Shown: positions 25,068-33,353 of the stretch, in pieces | Position numbering within the stretch: position 1 is the first letter of the stretch | How the letters are laid out: each line of letters opens with the position of its first letter | Assembly (NCBI RefSeq): GCF_018596315.1 | Contig: NZ_JAHEAG010000048.1 | Coordinates: 1-36,993, forward strand | Origin: Bradyrhizobium sp. SRL28 | Lineage (GTDB): Bacteria > Pseudomonadota > Alphaproteobacteria > Rhizobiales > Xanthobacteraceae | Direction of reading: 5' to 3' | Length of the DNA stretch: 36,993 nucleotides | Translations under genes and position numbers: made by a program | The notes under the pieces: generated by a model | Told to the model about the DNA's origin: nothing | Database searches by the model: none | Seen by the model: the letters and a program-made list of their open reading frames with translations, nothing else

Positions 25068-26225
25068 CTAGAATCCGCCGACATCGAGACCGTCAGCAAA
25101 CCCTTCACCGAGTGCGTTGGCCAAATCGCCCCGCGCGGCAACGTTGGCGGCGGCCTCGATACCGCTGATATTGACCGAGCCCAGCACGATCACCCAGAGA
25201 TCGCGCGTCAGATAGACCCGGATCACGACGTTCAGCGCCAGCGCGAATACCAGATAGCCGAGACCTAACAGCACCAGCAGCGGAATGCTCCTCATCAATT
25301 CCGGCGTCTTGAAAAACTCCGTCAATCCCTCGCCGCTCATGCTGGCGACCAGCACCGCGCACAGGGCCAGATAGACCGCGAAGACAAGCCCGAGCAGGGT
25401 CATCCAGCCGATCACTTTCCAGTACAGCCCGATCAATGCGCTCTTCGGCAACGACGATTCCAGTCGCACGCCGCCGAACCGGACGCCGGACAGCCACCAG
25501 CGCCATTCGATGGCCTTGTAGCCGGCGTAAACGAAGGGGGCGATCGGAATTATATAGAGTGCGATCGGCGTGAGCAGCCACAGCCACCAGCCGCGCTTGA
25601 AGAACTCCCAGCCGCGCCCCTCAAAACTGCCCTGCAGGTCGCCGTAATGGGAATGGCGCATCTTGTAGCGTTCGAGCGCCGCGGCCCGCCATGGCAGCAC
25701 CAGGCCGAGCGTGAGGATCATCAGCAGGCCCCACAGCGACGCCTGCAGCGCATAGATCCAGCCCGAACCGGTCATCCAGAAGCGCACGCCGCGCCACACC
25801 GTACGCGTCATCCGATAGCGCCGCGCGCGAAAAATCGCGAACTGCCCGAACAGATAGAAGAAAGCGATCAGGGGAATGCTGGCGAACGCCTGATAATGCT
25901 CGGCCTCGAGACCGATGAGAAAATAACCGAGATAGATCGGCACCAGGATCGCGAGCGCGACCAGAAATCCGATCAGCAACTCCTTGCCGCGTCCGGTATA
26001 CTCGGCCGCATCGCCATCGACCAATGTGTTGGACCAGAGATGGCGGCGGATGTCGGTGAGCAGCCAGAATCGATAGAAGCCGAGGGTGACGAGCTCCAGC
26101 GCGGCGCCGCGCTTGGCCAGTTCAAAGAATTCGCCTCGTTTGCCGGAAAACGCCACCGGCATCGGCGGCGGCACGGACGAAGGCGGCGGTGGCGGCACCT
26201 GCGGGGGCCAGCTCATCTCATTCAT
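25068..26225 (-). CDS. DUF898 / YjgN family membrane protein
   Basis: The 385-residue protein has a Pro-rich cytoplasmic N-terminus (VPPPPPSSVPPP) and then several hydrophobic helices from about residue 84 to 335. The family motifs FELAKRGAALELVTLGFYRF, WSNTLVDGDAAEYTG and RYKMRHSHYGDLQGSFEG are visible. The function of YjgN/DUF898 proteins is unknown. It is paired with an M48 protease gene immediately downstream, an arrangement that suggests a joint membrane function (inference). GGAG lies 7 bases before ATG 26225. Confidence 0.9.
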   Translation of the reverse strand: MNEMSWPPQVPPPPPSSVPPPMPVAFSGKRGEFFELAKRGAALELVTLGFYRFWLLTDIRRHLWSNTLVDGDAAEYTGRGKELLIGFLVALAILVPIYLGYFLIGLEAEHYQAFASIPLIAFFYLFGQFAIFRARRYRMTRTVWRGVRFWMTGSGWIYALQASLWGLLMILTLGLVLPWRAAALERYKMRHSHYGDLQGSFEGRGWEFFKRGWWLWLLTPIALYIIPIAPFVYAGYKAIEWRWWLSGVRFGGVRLESSLPKSALIGLYWKVIGWMTLLGLVFAVYLALCAVLVASMSGEGLTEFFKTPELMRSIPLLVLLGLGYLVFALALNVVIRVYLTRDLWVIVLGSVNISGIEAAANVAARGDLANALGEGFADGLDVGGF

Positions 26226-26367
26226 GGTTCAACTCCAACGCGAGGGCGGCGGATCAAACCACGAATTTGTCGGCCATTGTGTGACCCAGGTCCCACACCC
26301 GTAGCGTTTTCGAGCGAAGCATGTCCTCGAACTTGCTTGCGCAGATTGCGTAGACCTATCTGCGGTA

Positions 26368-26427
26368 GAAAACGCGCCAACAAGAATCCAGAGCTTCGGC
26401 TCTGATTCAATCAGAACCGAAGCTCTA
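26368..26427. repeat. Dispersed palindromic repeat, copy B, with terminator-like hairpin
   Basis: AGAGCTTCGG (26390-26399) pairs with CCGAAGCTCT (26417-26426). An inner TCTGATT/AATCAGA extends the stem to 17 bp with a single mismatch. It overlaps the TAG stop of the isovaleryl-CoA dehydrogenase gene. Copy A is at 13949-14012. Confidence 0.85.
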
Positions 26428-27597
26428 GGCCGATTTTTCGAACAACTCCCGCCCAATCAGCATACGGCGGATTTCGCTGGTGCCGGCGCCGATTTCATAG
26501 AGCTTGGCGTCGCGCAGCAGGCGCCCGGTCGGGTAGTCGTTGATGTAGCCGTTACCACCGAGCAACTGGATGGCGTCGAGTGCGCATTGGGTGGCTTTTT
26601 CCGCCGCGTAGAGAATCGCGCCTGCCGCGTCCTCGCGCGTGGTCTCGCCGCGGTCGCAGGCTTTCGCCACCGCATACACATAGGCCCGCGAGGCGTTCAT
26701 GGTGGTGTACATGTCGGCGATCTTGCCCTGCACCAATTGGAAGGTGCCGATCGGCTCGCCGAACTGCTTGCGCTCGTGGACGTAAGGCAGCACCACGTCC
26801 ATGCAGGCCTGCATGATGCCGATCGGCCCCGCCGCCAGCACCGCGCGCTCGTAGTCGAGGCCGGACATCAACACATTGACGCCGCGGCCGACCTCGCTCA
26901 GCACGTTTTCTTCCGGCACCTCGCAATCCTCGAACACCAGTTCGCAGGTGTCGGAGCCACGCATGCCGAGCTTGTCGAGTTTCTGCGCGGTGGAAAATCC
27001 CTTCATGCCCTTTTCGATGATGAAGGCGGTCATGCCGCGCGGACCGGCGTTGAGGTCGGTCTTGGCATAGACCACCAGCGTATCCGCCTCCGGGCCGTTG
27101 GTGATCCACATCTTGTTGCCGTTCAGCACAAAGCGGTCGCCCTTTTTGTCGGCGCGGGTCTTCATCGACACCACGTCGCTTCCGGCACCGGGCTCCGACA
27201 TCGCCAAGGAGCCGACATGCTCGCCCGAGATCAATTTTGGCAGATATTTCCGCTTCTGCGCTTCGTTGCCGTTGCGGCGGATCTGGTTGACGCAGAGGTT
27301 GGAATGCGCGCCGTAGGACAGGCCCACCGCGGCCGACGCCCGCGACATTTCCTCGACCGCAATGCAGTGCTCGAGATAACCGAGACCGGTGCCGCCATAT
27401 TCCTCCTCGACGGTGATGCCGTGCAGGCCGAGTGATCCTATTTTTGGCCAGAGGTCGCGCGGAAACTGATTGCTGCGGTCGATTTCGGCGGCGCGCGGCG
27501 CGATTTCGTTCTGCGAAAACGCATGCACCGTCTCGCGGATAGCATCCGCGGTCTCGCCGAGATCGAAGTTGAACATCCGATGGGCGTTGGGGATCAT
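26425..27597 (-). CDS. ivd: Isovaleryl-CoA dehydrogenase
   Basis: This FAD-dependent acyl-CoA dehydrogenase converts isovaleryl-CoA to 3-methylcrotonyl-CoA in leucine breakdown. The protein has 390 residues from ATG 27597, which follows a GGGAGG ribosome site by 6 bases. The flavin motifs LAMSEPGAGSDV and KMWITNGPEADT and the C-terminal QLLGGNGYINDYP and YEIGAGTSEIRRM are intact. The catalytic Glu is Glu250 in GLDYERAVLAAGP, the position used by isovaleryl-CoA dehydrogenases; most acyl-CoA dehydrogenases have it elsewhere. Other leucine-pathway genes are not next to it. It is divergent from the P450 pair. Confidence 0.93.
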   Translation of the reverse strand: MIPNAHRMFNFDLGETADAIRETVHAFSQNEIAPRAAEIDRSNQFPRDLWPKIGSLGLHGITVEEEYGGTGLGYLEHCIAVEEMSRASAAVGLSYGAHSNLCVNQIRRNGNEAQKRKYLPKLISGEHVGSLAMSEPGAGSDVVSMKTRADKKGDRFVLNGNKMWITNGPEADTLVVYAKTDLNAGPRGMTAFIIEKGMKGFSTAQKLDKLGMRGSDTCELVFEDCEVPEENVLSEVGRGVNVLMSGLDYERAVLAAGPIGIMQACMDVVLPYVHERKQFGEPIGTFQLVQGKIADMYTTMNASRAYVYAVAKACDRGETTREDAAGAILYAAEKATQCALDAIQLLGGNGYINDYPTGRLLRDAKLYEIGAGTSEIRRMLIGRELFEKSA

Positions 27598-27817
27598 GGT
27601 CGCCTCCCGGCGAATTAAACGTTGTTTCAAACAGGCTTAGTCCGCGGAAATGCCCTTGTCACGCGGCGAAATGCGCCCGTTTTGTCCAAAGGCCAGCCCC
27701 GGGGATGCGGCCAAAAGTATCCAACTCGTCCTTGCGCCGGCGCACGGCTCGGGATGTAATAGGGTAAAACATCGGCCCTCCGGCATGCTTCGGTGGGGAA
27801 CAATCAGGGAGGTGCTC

Positions 27818-29089
27818 ATGCACGGAACCGTCGATCTCGCCGGAGATTCTCATCTGCGCGCCGCGCGCGACAGGGCTCAGTCGATTCCGCTCGGTGATTT
27901 CGACGTCAGCCATCCCGAACTGTTCACGACCGATTCGTTCTGGCCGTATTTCGACCGCCTGCGCCGGGAAGAGCCGGTGCATTACTGCAAGGACAGCATG
28001 TTTGGGCCGTATTGGTCGGTGACCAAATACAACGACATCATGGACATCGAGACCAATCACGCGGTGTTCTCGTCGGCGGCTTCGCTTGGCGGTATAACTA
28101 TTCGCGACGTCCCGCCTGATCTGCGCCGCGAAAGCTTCATCGCCATGGATCAGCCGCGCCACTCCGCGCAGCGCAAGACCGTGGCGCCAATGTTCACGCC
28201 GACGCATCTCGATCAACTCGCGATCAACATCCGCAAGCGCTCCGCCGAATGCCTCGACAACCTGCCGAAGAACGACGTGTTCGACTGGGTCGATCAGGTC
28301 TCGATCGAGCTCACCACGCAGATGCTCGCCGTGCTGTTCGATTTCCCCTGGGAAGACCGCCGCAAGCTGACGCGCTGGTCGGATGTTGCGACCACCCTTC
28401 CCGGCCCTGGCGGCCTCGTCGCGACCGAGGAAGAGCGCCAGGCCGAGCTGATGGAATGCGCGGCCTATTTCGCCCGCCTCTGGAAGGAGCGCATCAGCCA
28501 GCCGCCGAAGAGCGACCTCTTGTCAATGATGGCGCATAGCGATGCCACCCGCGACATGGACCCCAAGAACTTTCTCGGCAATTTGATCCTGCTGATCGTC
28601 GGCGGCAACGACACCACCCGCAACACGCTATCGGGCAGCGTCTATGCGCTGAACAAGAATCCGGACCAATACCGCAAGCTGCGAGAAAACCCTGATCTGA
28701 TCGACAGTTTCGTCCCCGAGGTGATCCGCTGGCAGACGCCGCTGGCGCATATGCGCCGTACCGCGCTCGAAGACATCGAGTTCCGCGGCAAGCAGATCAA
28801 AAAGGGCGACAAGGTCGTGATGTGGTACGTTTCGGGCAACCGTGACGAGGATGTGATCGAACGTCCCTACGACTTCATCATTGACCGCGCCCGGCCACGT
28901 ACCCACGTTTCCTTCGGTTTCGGCATCCACCGTTGCGTCGGAATCCGGCTGGCCGAGCTACAACTAAAGATTATATGGGAAGAAATTCTCAAGCGCTTCG
29001 AGAATATTGAGATGGTCGCCGAACCCAAGCGGGTGTATTCGAGTTTTGTCAAAGGTTACGAAACCCTGCCAGTCCGCATCGCCGGCTGA
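27818..29089 (+). CDS. Cytochrome P450, CYP153 family (alkane terminal hydroxylase type)
   Basis: The 423-residue soluble P450 starts at ATG 27818, after an AGGGAGG ribosome site. The I-helix GGNDTTRN (262), ExxR as EVIR (Glu301-Arg304) and the haem loop FGFGIHRCVG with Cys373 are intact. Family-specific stretches are GPYWSVTKYNDIM, FSSAASLGGITIRDV and SIELTTQMLAVLFDFPWEDR. CYP153 enzymes hydroxylate the terminal carbon of alkanes, fatty acids or terpenes, using electrons from a ferredoxin and its reductase. Neither partner is encoded nearby. A close paralogue follows directly. Confidence 0.94.
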   Translation: MHGTVDLAGDSHLRAARDRAQSIPLGDFDVSHPELFTTDSFWPYFDRLRREEPVHYCKDSMFGPYWSVTKYNDIMDIETNHAVFSSAASLGGITIRDVPPDLRRESFIAMDQPRHSAQRKTVAPMFTPTHLDQLAINIRKRSAECLDNLPKNDVFDWVDQVSIELTTQMLAVLFDFPWEDRRKLTRWSDVATTLPGPGGLVATEEERQAELMECAAYFARLWKERISQPPKSDLLSMMAHSDATRDMDPKNFLGNLILLIVGGNDTTRNTLSGSVYALNKNPDQYRKLRENPDLIDSFVPEVIRWQTPLAHMRRTALEDIEFRGKQIKKGDKVVMWYVSGNRDEDVIERPYDFIIDRARPRTHVSFGFGIHRCVGIRLAELQLKIIWEEILKRFENIEMVAEPKRVYSSFVKGYETLPVRIAG

Positions 29090-29133
29090 CCTCCGGGCAT
29101 TTAGGCCCCCTGCCCACCTGGGATGATCGAAAA

Positions 29134-30408
29134 ATGAACGTCCAGACATCAGTCAGAGCCGACAAGAAAGAGCTGCTGCGCGCCGCGCGCGAAGAGGCCT
29201 ATTCGACGCCGCTGAAGGACTTTCATCCCGGTGCGCCGAAGCTGTTCCAGAACGATACCCTGTGGCCATGGTTCGAGCGGCTGCGCAAGGAAGAGCCGGT
29301 GCATTACTGCACCAACTCCCCGATCGAGCCCTATTGGTCGGTGACCAAATACAACGACATCATGCATGTCGACACCAACCACGGCATCTTCTCCTCCGAC
29401 GTCACGCTCGGCGGCATCTCGATCCGCGACGTGCCGCCCGGCTATGACTATCCGAGCTTCATCGCGATGGACCAGCCGCGGCACTCTGCGCAGCGCAAGA
29501 CCGTCTCGCCGATGTTCACGCCGACGCATCTGGACGAACTCGCCAAGCTGATCCGCCAGCGCTCCGCCACCGTGCTCGACAATCTGCCGCGCAACGAGAC
29601 TTTCAATTTCGTCGAGCGGGTATCGATCGAGCTGACCACGCAAATGCTGGCGACGCTGTTCGACTTCCCCTGGGAAGAGCGCCGCAAGCTGACGCGCTGG
29701 TCCGACGTCTCCACCGCGCTGCCCAAGAGCGGCGTGGTCGACTCGCCCGAACAGCGCCGCCAGGAAATGGACGAGTGCGCCGCCTATTTCTCAATACTCT
29801 GGAACGAGCGCGTCAACGCGCCGCCGCGCAACGATTTGCTGTCGATGATGGCGCATAGCGACGCGACGCGGCACATGGATCCCGACAATCTGATGGGCAA
29901 CATCATCCTGTTGATCGTCGGCGGCAACGACACCACGCGCAACACCATGAGCGGCTCGGTGCTGGCACTGAACGAGCACCCGGACCAGTACCAGAAGCTG
30001 CGCGAAAACCCCGTGCTGATCGATTCCATGGTGCCGGAAGTGATCCGCTGGCAGACGCCGCTCGCCCACATGCGCCGCACCGCTTTGGTCGACACCGAGA
30101 TCGGCGGCAAGAAGATCAAGAAGGGCGACCGCGTCGTGATGTGGTACGTCTCGGGCAACCGCGACGAGGAAGGCATCGAGAAGCCCGACGAATTCATCAT
30201 CGACCGCGCCCGCCCGCGCACCCATCTGTCGTTCGGCTTCGGCATTCACCGCTGCGTCGGCATGCGGCTCGCCGAGCTGCAGCTGAAGATCGTGTGGCAG
30301 GAAATGCTCAGGCGATTCGACCGCATCGAAGTGGTCGGCGAACCGAAGCGGGTCTATTCCAGCTTCGTGCGCGGCATCGAGCAGCTGCCGGTCCGCATTC
30401 CCGCGTGA
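29134..30408 (+). CDS. Cytochrome P450, CYP153 family, second copy
   Basis: The 424-residue paralogue of the preceding gene is similar along its whole length (for example SFIAMDQPRHSAQRKTV in the first against the same motif after YP in this one). Key residues are GGNDTTRN (263), EVIR (302-305) and the haem ligand Cys374 in FGFGIHRCVG. The substrate-facing segments differ, as in SDVTLGGISIRDVPPGYDYP, so the two may have different substrate ranges. It starts 44 bp after its neighbour. Its TGA stop overlaps the GTG start of the thioesterase gene, coupling the two. Confidence 0.94.
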   Translation: MNVQTSVRADKKELLRAAREEAYSTPLKDFHPGAPKLFQNDTLWPWFERLRKEEPVHYCTNSPIEPYWSVTKYNDIMHVDTNHGIFSSDVTLGGISIRDVPPGYDYPSFIAMDQPRHSAQRKTVSPMFTPTHLDELAKLIRQRSATVLDNLPRNETFNFVERVSIELTTQMLATLFDFPWEERRKLTRWSDVSTALPKSGVVDSPEQRRQEMDECAAYFSILWNERVNAPPRNDLLSMMAHSDATRHMDPDNLMGNIILLIVGGNDTTRNTMSGSVLALNEHPDQYQKLRENPVLIDSMVPEVIRWQTPLAHMRRTALVDTEIGGKKIKKGDRVVMWYVSGNRDEEGIEKPDEFIIDRARPRTHLSFGFGIHRCVGMRLAELQLKIVWQEMLRRFDRIEVVGEPKRVYSSFVRGIEQLPVRIPA

Positions 30409-30857
30409 GCAGCAGCGACCTCAATCCGCCCGAGCTCGCGGAGGCGATCAACGCCAAGGGCTTCATGGGCGCGGCGGGTTTCCGCATCGTCGCCATCAAG
30501 CCGGGACATGCCGAGATCGCTCTGGCGCGCCGCGACGACCTCCTGCAGTTCTTTGGCCATTTTCACGGCGGCATCATCTCGGCCCTGGCCGATCACGCCG
30601 CCGGAATCGCTATCACTTCGGCCCTCCCCAAAGGCAAGATCGGCGTCACCGTCGAGATCAAGGTCAACTTCCTCAGCCCCGCCGACGGCAACGAACTCAT
30701 CGCCCGCGCCAGGACGCTGAAGATGTCGGGCTCGATCGGCGTTGCGACCGTCGAGGTGTTTTCGAAAAAAGAGAGCGCCGAGACCCTCTGCGCATTCGGC
30801 ACCGCCACGATGCGCGCGATGGATTTGCCGAGCGAGCTCCGGCAGCTCCTGGCGTGA
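30405..30857 (+). CDS. PaaI-type hotdog-fold thioesterase
   Basis: The 150-residue product starts at GTG 30405, which overlaps the P450 stop as GTGA. The hotdog motif HFHGGIISALADHAAGIAIT (about residues 48-67) and the central strand IGVTVEIKVNFLSPAD are those of PaaI/YigI-type acyl-CoA thioesterases, with the conserved Asp in ADHAAG. Coupled translation with a CYP153 enzyme suggests that it releases or scavenges an acyl-CoA formed from the oxidised hydrocarbon. This pathway link is an inference. Confidence 0.88.
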   Translation: MSSSDLNPPELAEAINAKGFMGAAGFRIVAIKPGHAEIALARRDDLLQFFGHFHGGIISALADHAAGIAITSALPKGKIGVTVEIKVNFLSPADGNELIARARTLKMSGSIGVATVEVFSKKESAETLCAFGTATMRAMDLPSELRQLLA

Positions 30858-31054
30858 ACCCATCAATCCTGAATGGTCGGCGGACGGTGCGCATCACAAA
30901 ACTGTTTCCGTAACTCTCCGCTCCATCGCGGAAATAACCGGAAAGCAGAATACCAGTCTTCCCACTCTAATATGTAGCGCGCAACGGGCTTGCTTCAAGA
31001 CCCGCCTCATCCCGTAGAAACGCCGACCGAAGCCACAACCTGCGGGGTGACGAA

Positions 31055-32593
31055 ATGAGTGCATTGTTGTCGACGAGCGGTTCGCACGCGGCCGGGTTGG
31101 CCACCGGCGCAGAAACGACTGAAGCGGCGAAGACCAACCATGCAGTGGTGATCGCCGGAGGAGGTCCGACCGGGCTGATGTTGGCGGGCGAGCTGGCGTT
31201 GGCGGGTGTCGACGTTGCCATCGTCGAGCGGCGCGTCAGCCAGGACCTCACCGGCTCGCGCGCAGGCGGTCTGCACGCACGCGCCATCGAGGTCCTCGAT
31301 CAGCGCGGGATCGCCGGTCGGTTCCTCTCGCAGGGACAGGTGTTTCCGGTCGTGCACTTCCACATACCTTTGGACATCAGCGACGCTCCCACCCGGCACA
31401 ACTACGTTCTCGGGCTGTGGCAGAACCATATCGAGCGCATCCTGGCCGAGTGGGTCGGCGAGCTGGCAGTAACGATCTATCGCGGACGTGAAGTGACTGA
31501 TATCGCGCAGGACGACACCGGCGTCGACGTCGCGCTCTCCGACGGTCAGTCGCTCCGGGCGGCGTATCTCGTCGGCTGCGACGGCGGCCGCAGCCTCGTT
31601 CGCAAGGCGGCCGGCATCGCGTTCCCCGGGTGGGATCCGACGACGAGCTGGCTGATCGCCGAAGCCGAGACGGCCGAGGAGCCGAAGTGGGGCTTTCACC
31701 AGGATGCGCGCGGCATCCATGGGATCGGCAAGGTGGAGAATGGCGGGTCGGCCCGTATCGTGCTGACCGAGCCGCAGTTGCGGCTCGACAGCGAACCCAC
31801 ACTGCGCGATGTCAGCGAGGCGCTCGTCGCCGTTTACGGGACCGACTACGGGATCCACAGTCCCACCTGGATCTCGCGCTTCACCGACATGACCCGCCAG
31901 GCCGCGGCCTACCGCGAGCGACGCGTCCTGCTGGCCGGCGACGCCGCACATGTGCATCCGCCGGTGGGTGGACAGGGCCTCAACACCGGTGTGCAGGATG
32001 CGGTGAACCTGGGATGGAAGCTGGCCCAGGTGGTCAAGCGGACATCGCCGGAAAGCCTCCTCGATACCTATCACGCCGAGCGCTTTCCCGTAGCTGCCCG
32101 CGTGCTGCACAACACGATGGCGCAGGTCGCGCTGCGTCGTACGGACGACCGCACCAAGGCCCTGGGCGACACCATGTCCGAGCTCCTCGGCATGGCCGAG
32201 CCGCGCAGACGCTTTGCCGCGATGCTGTCCGGTCTGGACATCCACTACGATCTCGGCGAGGGACACAAGCTGCTCGGACGCCGCATGCCCGATCTCGACC
32301 TGCTCACCGCCGATGGCCCGCTGCGGGTCTTCACCCTGCTGCACGATGCCCGCCCGGTGCTGCTCAACCTCGCTGAGCCCGGCGGCTTCGACATCACGCC
32401 ATGGGCGGATCGGGTCAAACTGGTCGACGCCCGATACGCTGGGACGTGGGAGCTTCCGGTGCTCGGCGCAGTCCCTGCTCCCGCTGCCGTGTTGATTAGG
32501 CCCGACGGATATGTGGCCTGGGTGGGCGATGTGACCGAGCCGGGGCTTGCTGACGCGTTAAACACCTGGTTCGGACCGCCTGCAGCGACCTAG
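31055..32593 (+). CDS. FAD-dependent monooxygenase, rifampicin monooxygenase-like
   Basis: The 512-residue group A flavoprotein hydroxylase has VVIAGGGPTGLMLAGEL for the FAD dinucleotide fold (about 30-46), the YLVGCDGGRSLVRKA motif, and GDAAHVHPPVGGQGLNTG for the ribityl site. A C-terminal thioredoxin-like domain follows (about 400-512, VLIRPDGYVAWVGD). The N-terminal GLHARAIEVLDQRG and the ending match the actinobacterial Rox/PgaE-type enzymes in my recollection. It is likely to hydroxylate an aromatic polyketide or similar compound, perhaps an antibiotic. GGGGTGA precedes ATG 31055. It converges on the TetR gene, with stop codons overlapping in CTAG. Transfer from actinobacteria is possible. 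Confidence 0.9.
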   Translation: MSALLSTSGSHAAGLATGAETTEAAKTNHAVVIAGGGPTGLMLAGELALAGVDVAIVERRVSQDLTGSRAGGLHARAIEVLDQRGIAGRFLSQGQVFPVVHFHIPLDISDAPTRHNYVLGLWQNHIERILAEWVGELAVTIYRGREVTDIAQDDTGVDVALSDGQSLRAAYLVGCDGGRSLVRKAAGIAFPGWDPTTSWLIAEAETAEEPKWGFHQDARGIHGIGKVENGGSARIVLTEPQLRLDSEPTLRDVSEALVAVYGTDYGIHSPTWISRFTDMTRQAAAYRERRVLLAGDAAHVHPPVGGQGLNTGVQDAVNLGWKLAQVVKRTSPESLLDTYHAERFPVAARVLHNTMAQVALRRTDDRTKALGDTMSELLGMAEPRRRFAAMLSGLDIHYDLGEGHKLLGRRMPDLDLLTADGPLRVFTLLHDARPVLLNLAEPGGFDITPWADRVKLVDARYAGTWELPVLGAVPAPAAVLIRPDGYVAWVGDVTEPGLADALNTWFGPPAAT

Positions 32594-33252
32594 CGCGCGC
32601 ACCCCCTCAGGAACAGGGAGGCAGCAGCCTGAGCACGCCGCTCCAATTCCTTGCGGCCCGGCACGAGCGCGCGACCGAACATTACGGCGCGCTGCGGCTG
32701 GAAGACGAACATGCCGAGCAGCATGCCGGCGGCCTCAGTGGCATTGTCGATCTCGATCAGGCCGCGTTCGGCCTGGGCCTTCAACCAATTCGCCAGCGTG
32801 CTCTCGGTGCGCCGCATTGCCTTTTGATAGAACGTCTCCGCGATCTGGGGGAATTGCTCGTTCTCGCTGAGGATCATGCCCTGAAGCGCGATGACTTCCT
32901 TGTCCAGAATCAGCTCGCCGCAGGCGATCAGAGCTTCGCGCAGTGCCGCTTCGATATCGCTGCCGTCGCATGCCTTGAGCCGAACAACGGATGCGAAGCG
33001 GTCGATCCGGTCCGTGATCATGGCCTCGAACAGCGCCGCCTTGTTCGGGATCAGTCGGTACAGCGTCTTGGTGGAAATGCCTGCGCGCCGCGCCACACTT
33101 TCCATATTGGTGGCCGCATAGCCGCTTGAGGCGAATTCATGCCGCGCCGCGTCGAGGATGACGGCGTGCGTCTCCTCGTCCGACCGCGCCTGCGGCCGGC
33201 CGCGGCCGCGCCGCGCTTCTCCCACCGAGCCTCTCGCCTTCGTGATCGCCAT
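32590..33252 (-). CDS. TetR-family repressor
   Basis: The 220-residue protein has a basic N-terminal arm and a TetR helix-turn-helix (about residues 28-75: VILDAARHEFASSGYAATNM, SVARRAGISTKTLYRLIPNK). A ligand-binding C-terminal domain of the AcrR-C type follows. It is divergent from the emrA-emrB-tauE operon and probably represses it and itself through the palindrome at 33311-33340. A drug or toxic metabolite exported by the pump would be the expected inducer (inference). Confidence 0.92.
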   Translation of the reverse strand: MAITKARGSVGEARRGRGRPQARSDEETHAVILDAARHEFASSGYAATNMESVARRAGISTKTLYRLIPNKAALFEAMITDRIDRFASVVRLKACDGSDIEAALREALIACGELILDKEVIALQGMILSENEQFPQIAETFYQKAMRRTESTLANWLKAQAERGLIEIDNATEAAGMLLGMFVFQPQRAVMFGRALVPGRKELERRAQAAASLFLRGCAR

Positions 33253-33288
33253 AACGAGCCATGCCTTTAACTGATGACTGTCATTCCA

Positions 33289-33316
33289 TTGACAGAAGCA
33301 ATATGGGCCCTATTTT
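33289..33316 (+). promoter_or_regulatory. Promoter of the emrA operon
   Basis: TTGACA (33289-33294) and TATTTT (33311-33316) are 16 bp apart, 38 bp before the emrA start. The -35 hexamer lies in a small palindrome (CTGTCA-ttccat-TGACAG, 33278-33295) and the -10 in the large palindrome. Confidence 0.65.
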
Positions 33317-33340
33317 GGAAAATATCAAGTTTCCAAAATA
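33311..33340. promoter_or_regulatory. Likely TetR operator (30-bp palindrome)
   Basis: TATTTTGGAAA and TTTCCAAAATA form a perfect 11-bp inverted repeat with an 8-base spacer. It covers the -10 box and start region of the emrA promoter. Its size and position fit a TetR-family operator. Confidence 0.75.
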
Positions 33341-33353
33341 AACGGAGGGCGCC

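Noticed and set aside
31007..32344. Minus-strand open frame (445 codons) opposite the flavoprotein
   Set aside because: The plus-strand frame has all FAD motifs; the antisense frame has none.
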